Source: JAFAXD01 sp963833605
GTDB taxonomy: Bacteria; Pseudomonadota; Alphaproteobacteria; Rhizobiales; Xanthobacteraceae
DNA: 64,000 nucleotides
Direction of reading: 5' to 3'
Assembly (NCBI GenBank): GCA_963833605.1
Contig: CAWHYZ010000010.1
Span: 1 to 64,000, forward strand
The notes beneath the pieces are model-generated. The model saw only the letters and a list, made by a program, of their open reading frames with translations, searched no databases and was not told the origin of the DNA. Made by a program: the position numbers and the translations under genes. Positions 17,350 to 26,917 of the stretch are shown piece by piece. How positions within the stretch are numbered: position 1 is the first letter of the stretch; every line of letters starts with the position of its first letter.

Positions 17350-18250
17350 ATTCGACGCGGGATACAATCGGGATAAGCGCATAGGCGCGCGATACGACGA
17401 TCATGAGCAACGGCGTAGCGCATTCTGCGACGCTTGGCCGCTTGGGGCGTCTGAGCGAACGGCGTGCCATGAAGCAAGCTCCCCCGATGGGCGCCGCCGT
17501 TCCAGGCTTCGGATCAAGGCGCGCAGGCTGCTCTTTCCAATTTGGGCGCGCGTCGGCGCCGTTGGGGGTTACTTGGTCAGTCAACGCTCCAGCATCATTG
17601 ATGCGCTGACAGGAGCCCATTTAAACTGAATCCCTGCTGTTGAGTCCCTCGCACTATATTTTCGTGCGCAGCTTGTGGTGAGGACTGTGCAGCCCAATAT
17701 AATTTAACGTGGGTCTCGCGCCGCACTGCAAACGCAACGCGCCACACCAGTTTTGCACCACAACGCAACGCTTCGCAATGCGACGCTGCCCAAGGCAACG
17801 TAAGGCCGTTTGGAGCAATCCTAGCGGCCTTCGTTTACTTAACTTACCGGTGATCTTCGGATCGACGTTCTACCCATATGACCGTCGGGACGAGGCACTG
17901 CGGCGGGATGAAATTGCACGTTGTCACCGATCGCGAACTTGTGAGGCATTCAGGAAATCCAGCAATCTCATATGACAGTTGAGTTACCGCATCGCGGTCG
18001 TTCGCCATTGCGTCAATTTTTGGACAATTATCAGAAGTTCGACGCGGATGTTCTGGATCGATGGTGCGCTCCGCTTGTGCAACGCATTCAGCGGCCAACT
18101 CCCTAAGCGTATCGGGATGATGATCGCCCTGCTCTCCGGCAGAACGGTAGCGGCCCCGGTCCACGGGGAGCGGACGGGGGCCACCGTACCACTCGGGGAG
18201 GCCACTCCCCGGTACAATGGCAAAACACTGCCCCGACGGCCGGAACGAAG
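17350..18250. other. Gene-poor stretch; structured GC-rich segment at 18152-18211
   Basis: No gene here has a credible start plus family signal. On the minus strand, downstream of motif copy b, two hairpins follow each other: CGGGGAG-loop-CTCCCCG (18194-18211) and GGCCCCGGTCC paired with GGACGGGGGCC (18152-18182). No T-run follows, so a terminator is not shown. A structured transcript is possible. Confidence 0.35.
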
Positions 18251-18268
18251 CTGTTCAATATTGCTCAC
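18251..18268 (-). promoter_or_regulatory. GTGAGCAAT motif, copy b
   Basis: Minus strand GTGAGCAATATTGAACAG. No recognised gene follows; the next DNA is the hairpin segment at 18152-18211. Confidence 0.5.
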
Positions 18269-18487
18269 TTCCACCGGTCGATTGACTAGCCAGAAGGAGC
18301 CAAGCTCGCGCGGCGCTGATGAGGCGCCTACCATGCGAGGGTCGTTCAGGTGACTCTCGAGGCTTTCTCAATGGCGATGCGCCCGGTGTGCGGCTACATC
18401 CGAAAAAGCTGAAATGAACCAGGACGAGGCCACCAACTGAGGCAGCCTACCTCTGAGAGGCGTGGGGCGGAGGTACGCTCCCGTCCC

Positions 18488-18685
18488 TCACCGCTGTTTC
18501 TGGTGCTCCAGCCGAGCCAAGTAGATGGTACGCGCCGCCTGCCCCGCGGCCATTGCGGAGTTCTCCGATATGTAAATAGGACCGGAATACTTCACCTTTT
18601 CGACAATACCCTCACGGTAGAGCTGCCAAATATATTTGCTTCCGCTCCGACCTACACGAACCGTGAGACTGCTGTTCGCGTCCAT
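18488..18685 (-). CDS. Hypothetical small protein
   Basis: 65 residues, MDANSSLTVRVGRSGSKYIW ... KVKYSGPIYISENSAMAAGQ. A beta-strand pattern followed by a helix; no named family recognised. A GTG three codons upstream is an alternative start. Confidence 0.5.
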   Translation of the reverse strand: MDANSSLTVRVGRSGSKYIWQLYREGIVEKVKYSGPIYISENSAMAAGQAARTIYLARLEHQKQR

Positions 18686-18748
18686 ATCGATCACTACGCG
18701 TTTCCGTGGCCGAAAGCGCCAAGCCTCCTCCTAAAAGCAGCGGCTATC

Positions 18749-19126
18749 TCAATTGAGCGCGGCCGACTTCGGTGCAAGCAATATTGCGTAGCACGCGTCG
18801 ACGAGGGAGGAATTCGGGTACGTTTCACCCGGAAGGGTCACAAGCTCCTTAGGGAATTCGTCCCGGCGCTTCCACGAGTTGACCTTCGAAAGCACGACTT
18901 TCTTCGCCTCGGAGTCAGGCAGTGCGCGGAACTTGTCGGCGCACACGGGTGCCAGCGCCGATACGACTGCCAACTCTGACCGCTGTTTTGCCATCTTGTC
19001 GGCGGTGCTCCCGAGCGACCAGCCACCCCAGGAAAAGCCAACAAACATCGTCGCAATGGCACCGGCGGCTGCTCCTTGCAGCAGACGCTTCAACGATTCC
19101 CCTTGCAGCATTGATGGTACTTGCAT
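18749..19126 (-). CDS. Conserved single-pass membrane protein
   Basis: 125 residues from ATG 19126 (AAGGAAA seven bases upstream). One membrane helix (GAAAGAIATMFVGFSWGGWS) is followed by a periplasmic-type domain with two conserved-looking Cys (LAPVCADKF, LVDACYAIL). The arrangement is common in Rhizobiales hypothetical proteins. Motif copy c lies about 140 nt upstream. Confidence 0.65.
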   Translation of the reverse strand: MQVPSMLQGESLKRLLQGAAAGAIATMFVGFSWGGWSLGSTADKMAKQRSELAVVSALAPVCADKFRALPDSEAKKVVLSKVNSWKRRDEFPKELVTLPGETYPNSSLVDACYAILLAPKSAALN

Positions 19127-19266
19127 GGTATTTCCTTTCGCCCGACATGCTTCGGAGCGAGGTAACAGACACCCGGATGGGTTCTGGTTCAGCAAGTTGA
19201 ATTGAAGACCGAACGCTTTGGGATGGCGTATCGATTATTATTTTCTTCCGCCCTTTTCCGTCCGAA

Positions 19267-19286
19267 GTCTGAGCAAAATAGCTCAC
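19267..19286 (-). promoter_or_regulatory. GTGAGCAAT motif, copy c (palindromic variant)
   Basis: Minus strand GTGAGCTATTTTGCTCAGAC; here TGAGC and GCTCA form an inverted repeat. It lies 141 nt upstream of the membrane-protein gene at 19126. Confidence 0.45.
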
Positions 19287-19373
19287 GAATGGAAATTAAT
19301 CAGGCTCTGATAAAAGTGGTCTGTCGTTCTTAAATCAACTTCAGGGAGAACACACCTCCGGAGGATCGCCGAC

Positions 19374-19532
19374 ATGTGGTTCTATGTTCAGATGGCGCTA
19401 CCGTTATTGACCGTCGGTTTGGCTGTTGCGATCTGCTTTAGCGTGGCGTCGTTCATCGTGTCACACGCCAAGCCTCATCCCGTAAGCCTCTGGCGCTCAT
19501 ATCGGAAGCCAAGATACGATGAAATGTTTTAA
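19374..19532 (+). CDS. Small membrane protein
   Basis: 52 residues, MWFYVQMALPLLTVGLAVAI..., a single membrane helix with a basic cytoplasmic tail. GGAGG precedes the ATG by nine bases. No family recognised. Confidence 0.6.
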   Translation: MWFYVQMALPLLTVGLAVAICFSVASFIVSHAKPHPVSLWRSYRKPRYDEMF

Positions 19533-19639
19533 AGAGTAAGTCGTGATAAGTAGCTATGTACTTTCTGATTTGTAACAAAAGCCGTGTATTTTTCTTCGAT
19601 GGCCGGAAGCATCCTTAAAGCCCCCGCCGAATTGATGGC

Positions 19640-19975
19640 GGTACCCCGAAGGCGACGTTCACGCTCATGCGGGAAGGGCTCCAGCGCGCAGGTTGGACGG
19701 ACGGCCGCAGCATCCTCATCGACTATCGTTGGACTGGTGACACCCCGACAACGCACGGACCTTCGCAAAGCAGTTGGTTGAGTTCCGGCCGGACGTGATT
19801 GTACCAAGCACCAATCAGGTGACTGCTATCCTACAACAGGAAACCCGCACCATATCGATTGTGTTCGTATTTGTTGGCGATCCAGTCGGCAGTGGCTTTG
19901 TTACGAGCCTGCCGCGGCTAGGCGGGAGCCTCGCCGGCTTCGCCAATTTTGAGAATTCGATCGGGGGCAAATGGC
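19640..19975 (+). pseudogene. Remnant of an ABC substrate-binding protein (PF04392 type)
   Basis: Two plus-strand frames hold family fragments: ATFTLMREGLQRAGWTDGRS - ILIDYRW, then EFRPDVIVPSTNQVTAILQQ - ETRTISIVFVFVGDPVGSGF - VTSLPRLGGSLAGF. An indel near 19750 separates them and the N- and C-terminal thirds are missing. A second fragment of such a gene is at 31789. Confidence 0.7.
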
Positions 19976-20109
19976 ACATACCGGGCGCCCATACCGGTGG
20001 TGGGCTCGTTTCCGTTCACGCAGACAATGAGATTTTCAGTGTGCAATTCAATTACTTAACTCCAGGCAGATCCATGGTTGCCGCTCACAGCTGGCAATGT
20101 CCCGCCTGC

Positions 20110-21732
20110 TCAATCGCGGCATTCAAAGCTTGCGGCATTCTCCGGATCGCCTTGGCCCTTATACGCTGCGTATTGCGGGTAGGCGCAGAGCGGCCGGCTG
20201 CGGCCGGGGAAAGCGGCACCTGTGGCCGTAACCATTTCGGGCGCTTTGTTCTGTTCGACCCAGTCGACGACGGCTTGCAGCAGATCGAATTGATCGAGGG
20301 TCGCGGCGCCCGTTCTGCAATGGCCCATGCCGGGAACCAGAAAGAGGCGGCTGGAGTTCGCGCGCACCTGGCCCAACCCGCCGGAACTCTTCGCCATCCG
20401 CTCGTAGTAGTCGACCGTGTCAAACGCCGAGAACCAGGGGTCGCTGACGCCGTGGTAGTAAAGAATCTTGCTGCCACGCGCGAAGAAGCTGTTGAGGTTG
20501 GTCCAGTTCGCCGTGGCCTGGAGGCGATCCATTCCGTCTGCGGTAAGGCGATCCTCGATTTCATCGACATTGATCGTCTCGAGAAATGGCGGATTGACGG
20601 GGCCCCGAGCGCCGGTCGTGAGAATGCCAGGAATTGGAACGCCCTCGGCGGCGAGGCCGCTGTCCCATGGATACGCCACATAGGACTGAGCCCCGCGGGA
20701 ATTCGTCGGTCCCGCGAACGCCTTCGTCAGAGCGCTTGCCTGAGCCGGAGCCAGACAGGCATCGGTCTTGGCACCGCTGCACGCGAGCGATGCCGGGTCA
20801 AATTGACACTGACGCGGGTTGAAGATCATGCCGTCCTTGAGGCCGTCCTTCGCATCGCATGCGGCGACAATGGCGTCGGTAACGAGTTTCCTGTCAGAGG
20901 GCGAGAAAGCCCTGTTGGTTTCCGGTTTCCCGGCTGCATCTTTGGGAGAGATCTGCGTGAAGAGGTAGTTGGCCCAGGCGAGGCCGAGGTTTGAACGGCC
21001 CGTGCGCATCGCCGGCGCGCCGGCAACGATCCCGTCGAACTCTCCCGGATAGCGTTGTGATGCCAGCATGCCTTCGCGGCCTCCGGTGGAGCAGCCGACC
21101 AAATAGGAGCGCGCGGGCGGCTGACCGTAATAGCGGGCAATGATCGCCTTCGCGGCCGCCGTAACCTTGCCGACGGAACCATGGGCGAAGTTCATCGCCG
21201 CTTCCTGTTCCCTCATGAAAGAGCCGTCGAACACCGCGCCCTGATGACCGCTGTCAGTCGAGACGACAGCAAATCCACGCGCGAGCGCCGGCGCGTCCCC
21301 GGCGGCTTGTGCGCCCAGCGGCGGCCGGATCGATCCGTTCAAGCCGCCGCCACCCTGATACACAAGCCGGCCGTTCCAGCGATCAGGAAGAGCGATCGCA
21401 AAGCCGATTGCATAACTTTTTCCGTCACCCCCGAAGCGCTTGTCGATGACGCCCTGCGCCCGGCAATTCGACGGGAGTGCAACGCCCACGGTTTCCGGGT
21501 CAGGAGGCCCCACCTGCACGGTTCCGGGCGGCGCTTCCGCCACCACATCGGCCTTTTCGATCAGAAGTCTCGAGCCGGGAACGCTGAAGCCCGTCAATGC
21601 CTCGCATTTGAGTGCGGGCGCGATCGTAGCCGGATTGTCAGCCGCATAAGCGGCCTCCGACAACAACACCATCGTTGTGCCGGCGACAAGCGATAGCATC
21701 GAGAGTGAGGCTGCTGTCATTTCTCGGCGCAT
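20110..21732 (-). CDS. Tannase/feruloyl-esterase-family hydrolase, exported
   Basis: 540 residues from ATG 21732, chosen because GGGAGG precedes it; 12 more codons are open upstream. A signal peptide (SMLSLVAGTTMVLLSEAAYA) implies export. The tannase-family catalytic set is present: nucleophile LVGCSTGGREGM (Ser next to Cys), acid YYHGVSDPWFSAFDT (Asp) and LVPGMGHCRTG (His next to Cys). The two flanking Cys are the pair that forms the active-site disulfide in tannases, feruloyl esterases and MHETase. Substrates are aromatic carboxylate esters; which one is not decidable. It forms an operon with the TctC-type gene 36 nt upstream. Confidence 0.9.
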   Translation of the reverse strand: MRREMTAASLSMLSLVAGTTMVLLSEAAYAADNPATIAPALKCEALTGFSVPGSRLLIEKADVVAEAPPGTVQVGPPDPETVGVALPSNCRAQGVIDKRFGGDGKSYAIGFAIALPDRWNGRLVYQGGGGLNGSIRPPLGAQAAGDAPALARGFAVVSTDSGHQGAVFDGSFMREQEAAMNFAHGSVGKVTAAAKAIIARYYGQPPARSYLVGCSTGGREGMLASQRYPGEFDGIVAGAPAMRTGRSNLGLAWANYLFTQISPKDAAGKPETNRAFSPSDRKLVTDAIVAACDAKDGLKDGMIFNPRQCQFDPASLACSGAKTDACLAPAQASALTKAFAGPTNSRGAQSYVAYPWDSGLAAEGVPIPGILTTGARGPVNPPFLETINVDEIEDRLTADGMDRLQATANWTNLNSFFARGSKILYYHGVSDPWFSAFDTVDYYERMAKSSGGLGQVRANSSRLFLVPGMGHCRTGAATLDQFDLLQAVVDWVEQNKAPEMVTATGAAFPGRSRPLCAYPQYAAYKGQGDPENAASFECRD

Positions 21733-21767
21733 TGGCGCCTCCCTGGCTTGGCGCCTGGAAATCCTCA

Positions 21768-22751
21768 CTATCCCTGCGGCTCGATCTTGGCAATCCGCAC
21801 GTATTCGCCCCAGTCCTTGTATTCCTTGAGATAGGCTTCATGCGCCTGCGCGCGCGTCATCGGCCACGGCTCATTGCTGATGCCGTTGAAGAACGTCTTG
21901 GCTTCCGGGGTCTTCACGACAGCCGTGAATGCGGTGTGCAGTTGGTCGAGGATCGCCGCCGGGGTTCCGGCCGGCGCGTAGGCCGCCCACCAGCCGGCAG
22001 AATTAACGTCGACGCCACTTTCCCTGAGGGTCGGCACGTCGGGCATTGTCGAGAAGCGATCAGCGGTGCTCACCGCGACGATGCGAATGCGGCCTTGCCG
22101 GGCATGGCCGCTCCCCGATGCGCTGTCGATGATGGCAAAATCGAGCGTGCCGCTCATGAGGTCGTTGATCCAGTCTGCCGAGGTCCGGTACTGGACCTCC
22201 ACGGCCTTGCCACCTGCCGAATCGCGCAGCATTGCGCCGAGCACGCGCGCTGTCGGGAAGGCCGTACCATAGCTTGCTTTGTCGCCCTTGCTCTTCATCC
22301 CGGCCTGAAGTTCGGTAACCGACTTGTACGATGAGTGCGGTCCCACGACGACCAGCGTCGGTTGGCGCGCGAGCGTCGCGATACTTTCGAATGCTTTGGT
22401 CACGTCGACCGGAGGATGCTTGAACAAATGCCCGCTCGCGGCGAGTGCGCTACCGCCGGTGACGTAGATGACATAGCCATCCGGCTTGGCGCGGGCGACG
22501 TACTCGGTCGCAATGTTTCCGCCGGCTCCGACCTTGTTCTCCACCAGGATGGTGCGGTTATCGAGGTGCGGCCGGATCTTTTCCGCGATCCAGCGCGTGA
22601 TGAGGTCCGGTCCGCTGCCGGGAGCGAAGCCCACGATAAAGTGAATGTCCTGAGATGGGTAGGTTTGTGCGAACGCATCATCTCCAAGCATCACGTTCAG
22701 TGACGTAGCAGATGCGCTCAACACGAGACTGCGTCGGGTCAGTCGGGCCAA
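21768..22751 (-). CDS. TctC/Bug-family periplasmic binding protein
   Basis: 327 residues from TTG 22751, five bases after GGAGG. The Arg pair near the N-terminus (LTRRSLVLSASATSLNVMLG) suggests Tat or Sec export. Family marks: IHFIVGFAPGSGPDLITRWI, LVENKVGAGGNIATEYVARA (ligand loop) and AAYAPAGTPAAILDQL. Bug proteins bind carboxylates such as aromatic acids for tripartite TctAB carriers, but no TctAB genes are nearby. Position directly before a tannase-family esterase suggests it handles the released aromatic acid. Confidence 0.9.
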   Translation of the reverse strand: MARLTRRSLVLSASATSLNVMLGDDAFAQTYPSQDIHFIVGFAPGSGPDLITRWIAEKIRPHLDNRTILVENKVGAGGNIATEYVARAKPDGYVIYVTGGSALAASGHLFKHPPVDVTKAFESIATLARQPTLVVVGPHSSYKSVTELQAGMKSKGDKASYGTAFPTARVLGAMLRDSAGGKAVEVQYRTSADWINDLMSGTLDFAIIDSASGSGHARQGRIRIVAVSTADRFSTMPDVPTLRESGVDVNSAGWWAAYAPAGTPAAILDQLHTAFTAVVKTPEAKTFFNGISNEPWPMTRAQAHEAYLKEYKDWGEYVRIAKIEPQG

Positions 22752-22998
22752 GGCGTCCTCCGCGCTGTTAAACTTGTTGTTGTCGCCGTCTGCACATCAT
22801 CCCCGCGGCTCGGCGATTCACACGCAGTCGCCCGCGGTCCTGGATGTCAGCGGGAAAGATATCGAAGCCGGAGATAAAGTGCACGTCCCGCTGCGTTGGC
22901 GATGGGATGGTCAGAGCCGGTGCTGGCATCTGCACAGAGCGGTAGGTGGAGTTTCCGCCTGACGGCGGGCAAGATTGACCCGCGAATCAGGAGAGACG

Positions 22999-23283
22999 AT
23001 GGGCAGAGGAGCACGCCGGACGCACACACTGGCCTTCAAGGCGAAGGTGGCGCTTGCCGCGATCAAGGGCGAGATGACTTTGGCTCAGCTTGCCGAGAAT
23101 TTTGAGGTCCACCCGAACCAGATCACGCAGTGGAAGACGCAGCTTCAGGAATCGGCCGCCGACGTGTTCGGTCCGGGCGGCAGTGGGTCGTCGCGAGCCG
23201 AGGAACTTGAGCCCGAGCGTCCGCCGGCGCCCAGCGTCGGCCGTCGGGAGGGCCAGCGCGTTCCCGGGTCCCGGCTGAACTGA
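22999..23283 (+). pseudogene. IS3-type OrfA, 3' part degenerate
   Basis: MGRGARRTHTLAFKAKVALA - AIKGEMTLAQLAENFEVHPN - QITQWKTQLQESAADVF is a clear IS3-type OrfA HTH. After GPGGSGSSRAEEL the frame no longer matches OrfA (usually a leucine zipper) and no OrfB follows. It is a solo remnant. The 22752-22998 and 23284-23738 flanks show no other gene. Confidence 0.75.
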
Positions 23284-23738
23284 GCCGCTCCCCATCTGCG
23301 CGCGTGCGAAATAGCTGGACCACCTAGCGGACCGTCCATGTTCTTTCCTGCAGCTTAGTCGGAAAAACCACCGACAGGGGGCCTAGGGTGCGCTCGCAAG
23401 GCGATCAGCAGCATGGGCAGGATTTCAGGCCTGAAACCGCATCGGCAGCCTAATGTCGGCAACGTTCCTAGGCCGGTTGGGCGGGGCGCCTTAAAGTTCA
23501 GGCTGGAAGATAAGGCTGGCACGGCCCGCTAAGGGCCCAGATGTTGGGACATTTGGTCACCGACAGTTTCCAAACTTGCTGAGCCAGCCTCCGCAGCCTG
23601 GGTATGACAACAATTTTCCTGCGGCGTGAGCAGCTTCCATTCGTTGCAGTAAAAATATCGATGCCCGGGCTTGCTGGCGTAGCGGAACTCTCGGTTTCGA
23701 CTCGCGTTGTTATCCCAGTCGTCGAAGGAATCCGTCCA

Positions 23739-24080
23739 ATGAAAATCTTAGCTGTTATCGGGCTGCTGCTGGCCGCCGCTGTGTTTGCGTCAATCCCGGT
23801 GTCGCCGCAAATCACATCGCGGGGCGGCATCGGACTGACCATCGATCAGGCGCAGGCCCAAACCTATCGGCGCGCCCGCGTGACGGCACGTCGCGTCAAC
23901 CGTCGCTCCTACCGCTATGCCCGACGGGCTTATCGGCGCGGTTACGGGGTTGCTCCCTCTTACTATGGTGCCTCCTCCTATTCCGGTTACGGGTACCCTT
24001 CCTCTTACGGTTACGGGTATCGCTCTTACGGTTACGGTTACCCCTCCGTCGGTTTCGGTTTCGGCCGGCGGTACTGGTGA
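23739..24080 (+). CDS. Exported Tyr/Gly/Arg-rich protein
   Basis: 113 residues from ATG 23739 (AAGGAA upstream). A signal peptide (MKILAVIGLLLAAAVFASIP) is followed by a basic region (RRARVTARRVNRRSYRYARR) and a low-complexity tail of S-Y-G-Y repeats ending FGFGRRYW. Similar small secreted proteins are common in Bradyrhizobium. An envelope-associated role is likely but unproven. Confidence 0.65.
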   Translation: MKILAVIGLLLAAAVFASIPVSPQITSRGGIGLTIDQAQAQTYRRARVTARRVNRRSYRYARRAYRRGYGVAPSYYGASSYSGYGYPSSYGYGYRSYGYGYPSVGFGFGRRYW

Positions 24081-24586
24081 GGTCATCGACAGGGAGAGGT
24101 TGAGTAGAACGCCCTAGTCGGGGCAGGCCCTCGCGCGACACGCGATCAGCGTTCTGACGTCGATTTCTATTTCTGGGTCTGGCACGCGCCGCGCCAGCAG
24201 ACGCGCGGCGTGCGCGGCGTTGGTCTAAGCCATCAAGCAATCCTCACATGGCGGCGGGTGCCGCCGTTCCGGATGCTGGAAATAGAATAACAGGAAATTC
24301 CGCGCGAAATGCTAGTCGCGCGTTGGAACGTGGTAACGGCCTTCTCAGCAATCTTTCTTTATCGGCATCCAAAAGGCATATGTGGGCTGCCACCCCTGCG
24401 CAGGGTCTCCCGGTCGCCAGCATCAAGCAGACCGGTTAGCAGGCGCACGATCACACCAATGGCAAAGACACCGATGCATACCGAACCCATCACAAATGAT
24501 TGCCGCTTAACGATTTACCTCTAGTTTCGCTTTAGCCAAGCGCAGTCTCACACTCTGGGTCATAGGCGAGTCGGGGGGGGCGGGTC
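24081..24586. other. Gene-free stretch
   Basis: No credible gene or RNA seen; a run of eight G lies near 24573 just before the next small gene. Confidence 0.4.
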
Positions 24587-24763
24587 ATGTCAACCGACGC
24601 CGAGAGATATCGAACCCACGAAGCGGAATGCACGCGGCACGCTATGCGGGCCAATGATTCCGCGACGAAGCGTAGACTTGAAGAGCTTGCGCGCCAATGG
24701 CGGCAGTTGGCCGAGCGAGTGGAACAGAAGAAAGAGTTCAGGCCCCTTCAGAGCCGTATTTGA
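24587..24763 (+). CDS. Small helical protein (Y-R-x2-A-x2-C family), copy 2
   Basis: 58 residues, MSTDAERYRTHEAECTRHAM ... LEELARQWRQLAERVEQKK. It shares the Y-R, Glu/Ala-x-Cys and L-A-R-Q-W-R-x-L-A positions with copies at 16464, 25682 and 35975. ATG 24587 follows a G-rich stretch that can serve as ribosome-binding site. Confidence 0.65.
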   Translation: MSTDAERYRTHEAECTRHAMRANDSATKRRLEELARQWRQLAERVEQKKEFRPLQSRI

Positions 24764-24990
24764 CAACCGCTCATCGTGTTGATGCTGCCGGCGTGCTTCG
24801 CATTACCTCTCAAATGTGGACCGTGGAGCTCGACCGCTTCCTGTTCGTCGTTGATTGTAACCTCTGCGATCAGCGCAACTGCTTGCCGGTCAGTTTCTCC
24901 GGCGGCGGCGGCTCTTTCCAGTTCGGCCGGGGTGTCGGCGCCGTCGCTTTGCTCGGCGACGGAACCTGTCCCTGGTGGAAGGCGAAGCTG

Positions 24991-25010
24991 GTGAGCAATT
25001 TTGTACAGAC
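24991..25010 (+). promoter_or_regulatory. GTGAGCAAT motif, copy d
   Basis: GTGAGCAATTTTGTACAGAC, 55 nt upstream of the ATG at 25066. Confidence 0.55.
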
Positions 25011-25065
25011 GTCGGCTTGTCAATTAGCGCATCCTTTTTTTTCAAAGCATCACTGGAGATTCCAC

Positions 25066-25404
25066 ATGATGAACCCGTGGTTTACTATCAGCTACCAGAC
25101 AGCGCGGCTCGGATTTGACGTGCAGAATGCAGCGGCGCTTCAATTTTTGAGATTGGTCGGGGGCACCAGCAAAACCGACGTTCCCGACATGATCGCCGCG
25201 CTGCCAGATGTTCAGGCGGATGCCGTTCAGGTGGACGCCGCGCCGCCAGATGTTCAGGTGGCCGCGACCAAACTTGCATCAGACCGGGGCACAAGGCGTG
25301 AGCCCGTTAATAACGGCCACAAGAAGCGATCACGCGCGAAAACAACCGCAAGCGCTCTAAGTAAAAGGCTCTCACGCAAAAACTCCGCCTCGCGCAAGGC
25401 GTAG
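25066..25404 (+). CDS. Small phasin-like or hypothetical protein with basic tail
   Basis: 112 residues from ATG 25066, with GGAG ten bases upstream. It opens MMNPWFTISYQTARLGFDVQ and NAAALQFLRLVGG, a pattern seen in short rhizobial phasin-like proteins. PDVQADAVQVDAAPPDVQV is an imperfect internal repeat, and the C-terminus is Lys/Arg-rich (KKRSRAKTTASALSKRLSRK). Function unknown. Confidence 0.55.
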   Translation: MMNPWFTISYQTARLGFDVQNAAALQFLRLVGGTSKTDVPDMIAALPDVQADAVQVDAAPPDVQVAATKLASDRGTRREPVNNGHKKRSRAKTTASALSKRLSRKNSASRKA

Positions 25405-25596
25405 TGCCGAGCACCAAGCGCTCCCCACGTGACCGCCCGGCTGTGACTCCAGCGTCATCGGCGGGCCGCGTGGAGGCTTGGGGTTCATCTCTCCCCGAAA
25501 GGGCGGCTTGCGCGCACCGAGACGAGGCCGGCGGCCGCGTCGGCTCCGATCGCCGTACCGGAATGCCCCCGACTATCGGACCATCTCTCAGCAGCT

Positions 25597-25610
25597 TTGA
25601 CATTCGTCAA
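25597..25610 (+). promoter_or_regulatory. FNR/FixK-type box
   Basis: TTGACATTCGTCAA, an exact TTGAC-N4-GTCAA dyad, 72 nt upstream of the small gene at 25682. It suggests oxygen-responsive control. Confidence 0.6.
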
Positions 25611-25681
25611 ATAAGGTTCGGAAGAGTGGCCTATTTGGGCCATGCAAATTGCGGCGGGCTTCAAGAACGAAAGCATCAGCC

Positions 25682-25897
25682 ATGAACCTGTCAGAAACAT
25701 TTCGCAATCATGCCAAGGAATGCCGGCGAGCGGCCGCATCCGCGGACGACGCGGAAGGCAAGGCTACGTGGACTCAGATGGCCCAGAGGTGGCTAGCGTG
25801 TGCAGAACACTACGAGGAACAGCGCTCAGCCCCGCAGCAACAGGCCGGGACCCAATACAGAAGAAAGCCTCCAGGTTGGGCTCAAGCCCCCAATTGA
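25682..25897 (+). CDS. Small helical protein (Y-R-x2-A-x2-C family), copy 3
   Basis: 71 residues, MNLSETFRNHAKECRRAAAS ... WTQMAQRWLACAEHYEEQR. The Cys and Trp positions match copies at 16464, 24587 and 35975. It is preceded by an FNR/FixK box, so this copy may respond to low oxygen. Confidence 0.65.
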   Translation: MNLSETFRNHAKECRRAAASADDAEGKATWTQMAQRWLACAEHYEEQRSAPQQQAGTQYRRKPPGWAQAPN

Positions 25898-26069
25898 ACC
25901 CTGATCTCAATACCGGCGTACAGCTGGCGCTGCGTTAGGCGCTTAAAGGCCGCTCTCACGCCCAAGTCGCATGTTGCCCAGCGTCATGGGCGGGCGGTGA
26001 GGCTGCTTGCGTTTCAGCACGCGCCGCCTTCGGCCGTTGCGATGCAGCTTCGACATTCCGCCTGTAAGA

Positions 26070-26230
26070 TCAAAGCCTGCCCATCAACAGCAGCACGACG
26101 AGGATGATGACACCGACGACACCCATGCCGCCATGACCGTAGCCGTAGCCGTAGCCGTAGCCGCCGAAACGACCACTGAAACCCCCAAAAAGATTACGAG
26201 GATGACGAGTATGAGTCCGATCGACATCAT
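26070..26230 (-). pseudogene. DUF3309-like glycine-rich membrane peptide, frameshifted
   Basis: From ATG 26230 the frame opens MMSIGLILVILVIFLG and then shifts; one added G in the GGGGG run restores GGFSGRFGGYGYGYGYGHGG - MGVVGVIILVVLLLMGRL. The intact paralogue at 34269-34433 has the same ends and length, which supports a real one-base loss here. Confidence 0.65.
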
Positions 26231-26244
26231 CTATCTCCTGTTGA

Positions 26245-26260
26245 CTATACAATTGCTCAC
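26245..26260 (-). promoter_or_regulatory. GTGAGCAAT motif, copy k (partial)
   Basis: Minus strand GTGAGCAATTGTATAG, only 15 nt before the ATG at 26230, so it overlaps the leader rather than a typical promoter position. Confidence 0.4.
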
Positions 26261-26509
26261 CAAGGCTACGACACACATTCGGTAAGTAGCGCAGCCTCAT
26301 ACGTCTTACTCATTGAACCGGCGCTCTAATCCCCAGATGTGAAGATGCAGCAAAACCTGCGCGCGACGTCCGGCCGCCGCGGCGGCCGACCAACGCGAAA
26401 CGTTCCATGGTGGAACTATTTCTTTTTGCGCATTTAAAAGTAGGACGCCATGTCCTATCTATCGAATAGACAACTAATCAAAAATAGCGGATCAAAACAG
26501 TAGGAACCA

Positions 26510-26761
26510 ATGGAGTTCATTCGGCGAAGCATCAGCGAAGTGCTGGCAGACCTGCCCGAAGTTTGCGCGGCGCACTTGCCGAGCGATAACAGCCCGATCC
26601 TCATCAAACGAGGAAAGCGCGGTTATTGTCAACGTTGGGAGGCTTACGACGGTGAGCGCTTCAACAAGCACCACGGCATCACTGACGCTCAGGTGGGGGC
26701 GATGCTCGCGGGTTCGATGTTCGGATTCGATTGTCCCGGCGCCGATCCGCTTAACCACTAG
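26510..26761 (+). CDS. Hypothetical protein
   Basis: 83 residues, MEFIRRSISEVLADLPEVCA ... KRGYCQRWEAYDGERFNKHH. It is mixed alpha/beta without signal peptide. AGGA precedes the ATG. Not recognised. The 26262-26509 stretch before it shows nothing. Confidence 0.5.
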   Translation: MEFIRRSISEVLADLPEVCAAHLPSDNSPILIKRGKRGYCQRWEAYDGERFNKHHGITDAQVGAMLAGSMFGFDCPGADPLNH

Positions 26762-26917
26762 GACAAACCAGGTGAACCGCCTCAACGGTAGCCGCGCCAG
26801 GCATAGTGGCGGGCCAATCACATGGGGCGCCTCAGGATAATCACGGCGGCCCGCCCTGATCGTCGCGGTCGCGAGTGCAACCCCGTCTTAAGCGGCGTCA
26901 AAACAGAGGAATTTAAC

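Noticed and set aside
26823..26836. Third att core inside the island
   Set aside because: Only about ten bases (GGGGCGCC and neighbours) match, which is expected by chance in this composition.
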